Below the pieces are notes generated by a model. The model had not been told where the DNA came from. It did no database searches and saw only the letters and a list, made by a program, of their open reading frames with translations. Shown piece after piece: positions 49,563 through 54,073 of a stretch of DNA of 54,073 bases. Every line of letters starts with the position of its first letter. Positions within the stretch are counted from its first letter, which is position 1. Source of the DNA: Pelagibacteraceae bacterium AG-414-E02 (GTDB lineage Bacteria > Pseudomonadota > Alphaproteobacteria > Pelagibacterales > Pelagibacteraceae); NCBI GenBank assembly GCA_003214615.1, contig QCLK01000006.1, positions 1-54,073 of the forward strand. The letters are read 5' to 3'. The position numbers and the translations under genes were made by a program.

Positions 49563-50686
49563 AAAAAATATTTGTATTAACCGGAGAGCCTTCAGGAGAT
49601 AAATTAGCTTCAAAAGTTATTGGACGTCTTAAAAGTTCTAGACATGATATTGAGTATTTATCAGTAGGCGGTGAACATTTAAAAGCTTTAGGTATTAAAT
49701 CACTTTATGATCTAAAAGAAGTTACTTATCTTGGATTTACAAGAGTTTTGTTAAATATTTTAAAAATTAATAAAAAAATAAATAATACTGTAAAAGAAAT
49801 TATTAAATTTAAGCCTGATATTTTATTTTCAGTGGATAGTCCTGATTTTACTCTACGCGTGGCTAGAAAGGTAAAAAAAATCAATCCAAATATAAAAACT
49901 ATCCATTTTGTTGCGCCACAGATTTGGGTTTGGAGAGAACACAGAGTTAAAAAGCTTAAGTCTTTTTTAGATCATGTGTTATTACTGTTTCCTTTTGAAA
50001 AAAAATACTTTGATAAGGAAAGTATTCAATCAACATTTACTGGACATCCTTTGCTTGACGATCAGGAAAAAAGTAAAATTGATATCAGTCAAATTATTAA
50101 AAAAGATAAGAAAATTATATCTATATATCCTGGCAGCAGATTAACAGAGATTAATGTTTTAATTCCAATTTTATTTACATTTATTAAATTGATAAGCGAA
50201 AAGCATAAAGATTTATATTTTGTTTTTCATTCAACTAATGAGCATGTTCAACTAATTCAGAATTTTCTAAAAAAGGAAAATCCTAAAAATTGTGGAGTGA
50301 TAGTTGATGAAAAAATTAAAATGCAAATTCTTAGATCATCTATTTTTGCCATAGCAAAATCTGGAACTGTATCATTAGAGATTTGTAATGCAAAAATACC
50401 ATCTATAATTATTTATAAGATGAACAAGATAAATTTTTTTATTGTTAAAATGTTAGCAAAAGTAAAATTCGCTAATATAATTAATATAGCAGCTAATGAA
50501 GAAATAATACCAGAGTTGCTACAATCCAAGTGTAATCCAAAAAATATTTATAATACAGTTGATCACCTTTTAACTGATAAGCAATCATTAGAAAAACAAG
50601 TAAGCAAATCTCAAAAAATTATTAGTGATTTTAAAACTGATAGGTCTACTGAAATTGCGGTCGAAGTTTTACTTAATCATTTTTAA
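49559..50686 (+). CDS. lpxB: Lipid-A-disaccharide synthase
   Basis: The 375-residue GT19 enzyme joins UDP-diacylglucosamine and lipid X. The N-terminus IFVLTGEPSGDKLASKVI, the central TIHFVAPQIWVWREHRVKKL and the UDP-site segment ISIYPGSRLTEI are diagnostic. It completes the lipid A set in this operon. Its last 18 bases overlap the 3' end of gltX on the opposite strand, leaving no room for a separate terminator. Confidence 0.95.
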   Translation: MKKIFVLTGEPSGDKLASKVIGRLKSSRHDIEYLSVGGEHLKALGIKSLYDLKEVTYLGFTRVLLNILKINKKINNTVKEIIKFKPDILFSVDSPDFTLRVARKVKKINPNIKTIHFVAPQIWVWREHRVKKLKSFLDHVLLLFPFEKKYFDKESIQSTFTGHPLLDDQEKSKIDISQIIKKDKKIISIYPGSRLTEINVLIPILFTFIKLISEKHKDLYFVFHSTNEHVQLIQNFLKKENPKNCGVIVDEKIKMQILRSSIFAIAKSGTVSLEICNAKIPSIIIYKMNKINFFIVKMLAKVKFANIINIAANEEIIPELLQSKCNPKNIYNTVDHLLTDKQSLEKQVSKSQKIISDFKTDRSTEIAVEVLLNHF

Positions 50687-52064
50687 TCTTTTAATAATTT
50701 CATTTTTATCTAAAGATAGAAGAATATTATAAAGACCCGGACCAAATTTAGATCCTGTTAGTGCAATACGGATTGGTTGTCCTACACCTTTAAAATTTGT
50801 TTTGTGTCTCTCAATTAAATTATTGACAATTTTCTCAATAGATTCTTTAGTAATTTTTGAGATTTTTTCATATTCGTTTGTAAAATCAATTAGAATTTTT
50901 TTAGAATTAGCATCAAGTAGTTTTAAATCCTCAGATGAAATTATTACTGTATCATTTAGTATATACTGTGCATTAGTGTATATATCATTAAGTGTTTTTG
51001 CTTTATTTTTTAAAAAAATTTAAAGATTCTAAGAGTTTTTTTTCTTTATTAGAATCAATTTTTTTTCCAAATTTTTCACAATAAGTTTTTAGAAATTCAA
51101 ATAATTCTTTTTCATTTATATGTTTTATATAATGTTCATTTAGGGATAAAATCCTGGTAATATCAAGTTTTGATGGGGATTTACCAATTCCTTTTAAATC
51201 GAATAATTCAATGCTTTCTTTTAAAGTAAATATTTCTTTATCTTTGTGTGACCACCCTAGGCGTAACAAATAATTTCTTAAAGCATCTGATATAACTCCT
51301 AGCTTAATATAATCATCGATTGTTGAAGCTTTATCTCTTTTAGATAATTTTGAACCACCTTCGCTATGTATTAATGGAATATGGGCAAACTCAGGCAATT
51401 TCCAATTCATAGCTTCATAAATCTGTTTTTGTTTAAAAGTATTTATTTTGTGATCATCCCCTCTAATTACGTGGGTTATATTCATCAAATGATCATCTAC
51501 AACAGCAGATAACTGATAAGTTGGAGTTCCATCTTTTCTTAAAATTACAAAATCTTCTATTATAGAATTTGAGATATTAATCTCACCTTGTACCAAATCT
51601 CTTACTATGGTGTTTCCGCTTATTTTACTTTTAAATCTTATTACAGGACTTATATTTTTTGGGATTTCTAAATTTTTAGAATCTCTCCATTTGCGATTAT
51701 AGACAAAAGGAATTCCTTTTTTTTTAGCTTTTTCTTTTTGCTCTTTTATTTCTTCCTCAGAACAGTAACAATGGTAAGCAAAACCTTTTTTTAATAATTC
51801 CTCAGCTATTTTTTTGTGTTCGTTGATATTTTTTGACTGAATATATTCTTTATCATCGTGCTTTATACCAATCCATTCCAATGATCGAATTATTTGGATC
51901 TTATATTCATCTTTAGATCTTTCTTTATCAGTATCTTCTATTCTTAAGTAAAATTTGCCTTTATTGTTTTTTGAAAATAACCAATTAAATAAAGCAGTTC
52001 TTACACCACCAATATGTAATGGTCCAGTTGGAGATGGAGCAAATCTTGTTGCTACTAAACTCAT
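50669..52064 (-). CDS. gltX: Glutamyl-tRNA synthetase, interrupted by a one-base frameshift
   Basis: The class I synthetase starts at the ATG at 52064 with TRFAPSPTGPLHIGGVRTAL, containing the HIGH-type motif; the KMSKS-type motif is GGSKLSKRDKAS. The first frame stops at 51003 after LLESLNFFKK, but the next frame continues the anticodon-binding domain: TNFKGVGQPIRIALTGSKFG and PGLYNILLSLDKNEIIKRL, ending at 50669. Dropping one base in the T7-A6 tract (sense strand, about 51011-51023) gives 464 residues, the expected length. The C-terminal segment GQPIRIALTGS is highly conserved in GltX, so the second part is real. Confidence 0.93.
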
Positions 52065-52083
52065 AAATTATTCTTAGACTATT

Positions 52084-52764
52084 TTATTGAAAGTTTCTAT
52101 ACAAAGATACCAAGATCCCCTGAACTTTTACTCTATCAGGCCCGAAAATTTTGGTTTCATATCTTTTATTTGCGCTCTCCAGGGCAACAACTTTACCTTT
52201 TTTTCTTATTCTTTTAAGCATTGCTTCATGATCATCAATTAAAGCAACAACTATTTGTCCATTGTTTGCTGTGTTAGCTTTTTTTACAATAACGGTATCA
52301 CCATCATTTATCCCAGCTTCAATCATTGAATCTCCTGAAATTTTTAAACCAAAATGTTCTCCATTTTTGCTTAGTTCTTCTGGAATAACCACTCTACTAA
52401 CTTCATTTTGTATTGCCTCAATAGGTGTTCCGGCTGCAATTTTACCCAATACAGGAACTTCATTTATACTTTTCTTCGTATTTTCTGTATCTAAACCACC
52501 TTTTATAACGCTTGGGGAAAAAGAATTGTAAATATCGTTAGCGCTAGCTGTTTCAGGAAGTTTTAGAACTTCTAAAGCTCTAGCTTTATGAGCGAGCCTT
52601 TTTATAAAACCTCTTTCTTCCAATGCTGAAATAAGTCTATGAATTCCTGATTTTGATTTTAAATTTAGAGAATTCTTCATTTCTTCATAAGAAGGAGAAA
52701 CACCAGTTGATCTGATTTTTTTATTTATAAAAAGAAGCAGGTTTTTTTGTTTTTTTGTCAGCAT
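52084..52764 (-). CDS. lexA: LexA repressor of the SOS response
   Basis: From the ATG at 52764 ([20 protein letters not shown]) the protein is 226 residues. The N-terminal winged helix-turn-helix includes [20 protein letters not shown]. The self-cleavage site is Ala111-Gly112 in GKIAAGTPI, with the Ser146 (SGDSM) and Lys184 (MLKRI) dyad. The linker is longer than in Escherichia coli, as in other alphaproteobacteria. An in-frame ATG at 52782 would add six residues. A LexA operator lies just upstream, indicating autoregulation. It sits between trpC and gltX. Confidence 0.95.
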   Translation of the reverse strand: MLTKKQKNLLLFINKKIRSTGVSPSYEEMKNSLNLKSKSGIHRLISALEERGFIKRLAHKARALEVLKLPETASANDIYNSFSPSVIKGGLDTENTKKSINEVPVLGKIAAGTPIEAIQNEVSRVVIPEELSKNGEHFGLKISGDSMIEAGINDGDTVIVKKANTANNGQIVVALIDDHEAMLKRIRKKGKVVALESANKRYETKIFGPDRVKVQGILVSLYRNFQ

Positions 52765-52787
52765 AGAACAAATATCGTACATTTATT

Positions 52788-52802
52788 GTTCTATAAAAGT
52801 TC
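52788..52802. promoter_or_regulatory. LexA operator upstream of lexA
   Basis: GTTC-TATAAAA-GTTC is an exact match to the alphaproteobacterial LexA box, GTTC-N7-GTTC. On the lexA strand its centre contains TATAGA, a plausible -10 box at 52795-52790, so bound LexA would block RNA polymerase. TTGATT about 15 bases further upstream could serve as the -35. The predicted start, around 52783, is next to the upstream in-frame ATG at 52782. Confidence 0.8.
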
Positions 52803-52835
52803 TTATTTTAAATCAATGTGAAAAAAACCTTATTT

Positions 52836-53639
52836 TTAAAGGGTTATTTGAGTAAATTCTCTTGTTTTAGAGGCAATATTTTTACTTTTGAGAAGTGATT
52901 CACCTATAAGGAAATTATAAATTTTGGCATTTTTTATTATAAACTTTACGTCTTCGCTTGAGTTTATTCCGCTTTCACAAATTAAGGGGTTTTTATGTGA
53001 ATATAACATTTTTGAAAGCTTAATTGATGTATCTATAGATGTTTTTAAGGTTTTTAAATTTCTATTATTTATACCAATAATAGAATCTTTAAAAGACAAA
53101 GCAATATCCGCTTCATTTTCTGTATGGACTTCAATTAAAGTTGAAATATTCAAATCTTTCGCCGCCTGGTACAAATCCTTAGCAAGTGATTTGTCAACTG
53201 CAGATAAGATAATTAATATGCAGTCGGCCCCAAAACTTTTTGCTAAAGCAACTTGATAAGTATCAATAAAAAAATCTTTACATAAAATTGGAATTTTATG
53301 ATTATTTTTTATATCTCTTATATATTCAAGCTTGCCTAAAAAAAAATCTTCTTCTGTAAGAACAGAAAGAAAAGAAGCTCCATTTTCAATGTATAATTTA
53401 GATATTTCTAAGTGATTAAAGTCTTTCACTATAAGTCCAGCAGAAGGACTTGATTTTTTAACTTCTGCTATTATTGATATTTTTTTTTCTAGGCATCTTT
53501 TTTTTAACTTATCATTAAAATTTATAAAACATTTAGCTTCTTTAATACGATCAAAAATTTCATTAGATGAATATTTTTTTTTATAGATTGATATTTTTTC
53601 TTTTTTACTTTCAATTATTTTTTTTAACACGTTATTCAT
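52836..53639 (-). CDS. trpC: Indole-3-glycerol phosphate synthase
   Basis: The 267-residue TIM-barrel enzyme performs the ring closure in tryptophan synthesis. The signature SIIAEVKKSSPSAGLI contains the catalytic lysine. Further conserved elements are FLSVLTEEDFFLG, IPILCKDFFID, IGINNRNLKTL and LICESGINS. Length is normal. Its ATG lies one base after the trpD stop, so the two are coupled. Confidence 0.96.
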   Translation of the reverse strand: MNNVLKKIIESKKEKISIYKKKYSSNEIFDRIKEAKCFINFNDKLKKRCLEKKISIIAEVKKSSPSAGLIVKDFNHLEISKLYIENGASFLSVLTEEDFFLGKLEYIRDIKNNHKIPILCKDFFIDTYQVALAKSFGADCILIILSAVDKSLAKDLYQAAKDLNISTLIEVHTENEADIALSFKDSIIGINNRNLKTLKTSIDTSIKLSKMLYSHKNPLICESGINSSEDVKFIIKNAKIYNFLIGESLLKSKNIASKTREFTQITL

Positions 53640-53640
53640 C

Positions 53641-54073
53641 TTAAATAGTTTGAATTTTTCTCAGATGTGTCAAAGCTTTACCCGATACAATATGATTTTT
53701 TGATGATTGATAAGCTTGATCAAAATTATTATATTTACCAGAAACAATAAGAGCAGCAGCAGAATTTAAACAAACAGCCTCAGAGAATTCATTTTCTTTT
53801 CCATTAAAAATTTCAATTATTTTCTCAGCATTATAATTTGAATCTTTTCCTTGTAAATTACTGGGATTATTAAATTTAATTCCTATTTTTTTTGGGTCTA
53901 TTACTATTTCGTTAATTTTGCCGTCTAATACTTCTACTATATTAGTTTGTGCAAATGGTGATATTTCGTCCATTCCATCTTTACTATGTAATATCCACAC
54001 GTGTTTTGAACCTAAATTTTTCAAGGCTTGTGCAAAGGGTAGCAACCATTTTGTTGCGAAAACACCCACAACT
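53641..54073 (-). CDS. trpD: Anthranilate phosphoribosyltransferase, C-terminal part (cut by window edge)
   Basis: About 144 residues are present, and the frame runs off the window end. The sequence VVGVFATKWLLPFAQALKNL, SKHVWILHSKDGMDEISPF and the C-terminal NSAAALIVSGK match the C-terminal half of TrpD, which transfers phosphoribose to anthranilate. The first methionine-like codon in the window is an internal valine, not a start. TrpD and TrpC perform successive pathway steps. Confidence 0.93.
   Translation of the reverse strand, partial: VVGVFATKWLLPFAQALKNLGSKHVWILHSKDGMDEISPFAQTNIVEVLDGKINEIVIDPKKIGIKFNNPSNLQGKDSNYNAEKIIEIFNGKENEFSEAVCLNSAAALIVSGKYNNFDQAYQSSKNHIVSGKALTHLRKIQTI

Noticed and set aside
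1-54073. CRISPR arrays, insertion sequences, prophage or toxin-antitoxin genes
   Set aside because: No regularly spaced repeats, transposase motifs, phage genes or paired small toxin genes were seen; antisense frames inside housekeeping genes are shadows.

Overview
The window is AT-rich, gene-dense DNA with tiny intergenic gaps and many ATGA, TAATG or one-base gene overlaps. Gene content and order are alphaproteobacterial: tig-clpP-clpX-lon, nuoA-N, birA-coaX-rnj-proS-lolCE-lolD-dnaE, rpsB-tsf-frr-uppS-cdsA-dxr-bamA-skp-lpxD-fabZ-lpxA-lpxI-lpxB, and trpD-trpC-lexA-gltX. Low GC, extreme compactness, no PII gene beside glnA and a Pelagibacter-type S2 leader point to the SAR11 clade (Pelagibacterales). 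Another streamlined AT-rich marine alphaproteobacterium is possible, because no rRNA is present to settle it.

Layout. 1-273: 5' end of glnA (minus strand). 414-3276: NAD(P)HX repair enzyme, a YbaK-type deacylase and an EamA transporter. 3323-9235: tRNA-Leu, trigger factor, ClpP, ClpX and Lon, a protein folding and turnover block. 9232-15092: an accessory patch around tRNA-Val and tRNA-Asp, with two tandem GT17-like glycosyltransferases, an 849-residue epimerase-cupin-methyltransferase fusion and a broken SGNH hydrolase; these look like surface-glycan genes. 15212-29114: the complete 14-gene respiratory complex I operon. 29114-38815: biotin ligase, pantothenate kinase, RNase J, ProRS, lipoprotein export (LolCE/LolD) and the replicative polymerase DnaE. 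38869-50686: S2 leader RNA, S2, EF-Ts, ribosome recycling factor, then isoprenoid, phospholipid, outer-membrane assembly and lipid A synthesis. 50669-54073 (minus strand): GltX, LexA, TrpC and partial TrpD.

Five genes (EamA transporter, second GT17, nuoG, nuoM, gltX) each carry a frameshift that is repaired by removing exactly one base from an A or T run of six or more. Three of the five are essential or core genes. The shared signature suggests a systematic homopolymer insertion error in the sequence; transcriptional slippage is the biological alternative. The SGNH gene is broken differently, by one in-frame stop.

No clearly novel multi-gene system was found. The best leads are the pseudoknotted S2 leader, the fused sugar-modifying enzyme with its paired glycosyltransferases, a promoter that would make lon mRNA leaderless, the tRNA-Leu/tig junction, the LexA operator, and the absence of glnB, hupB, pyrH and rseP from their usual neighbourhoods.
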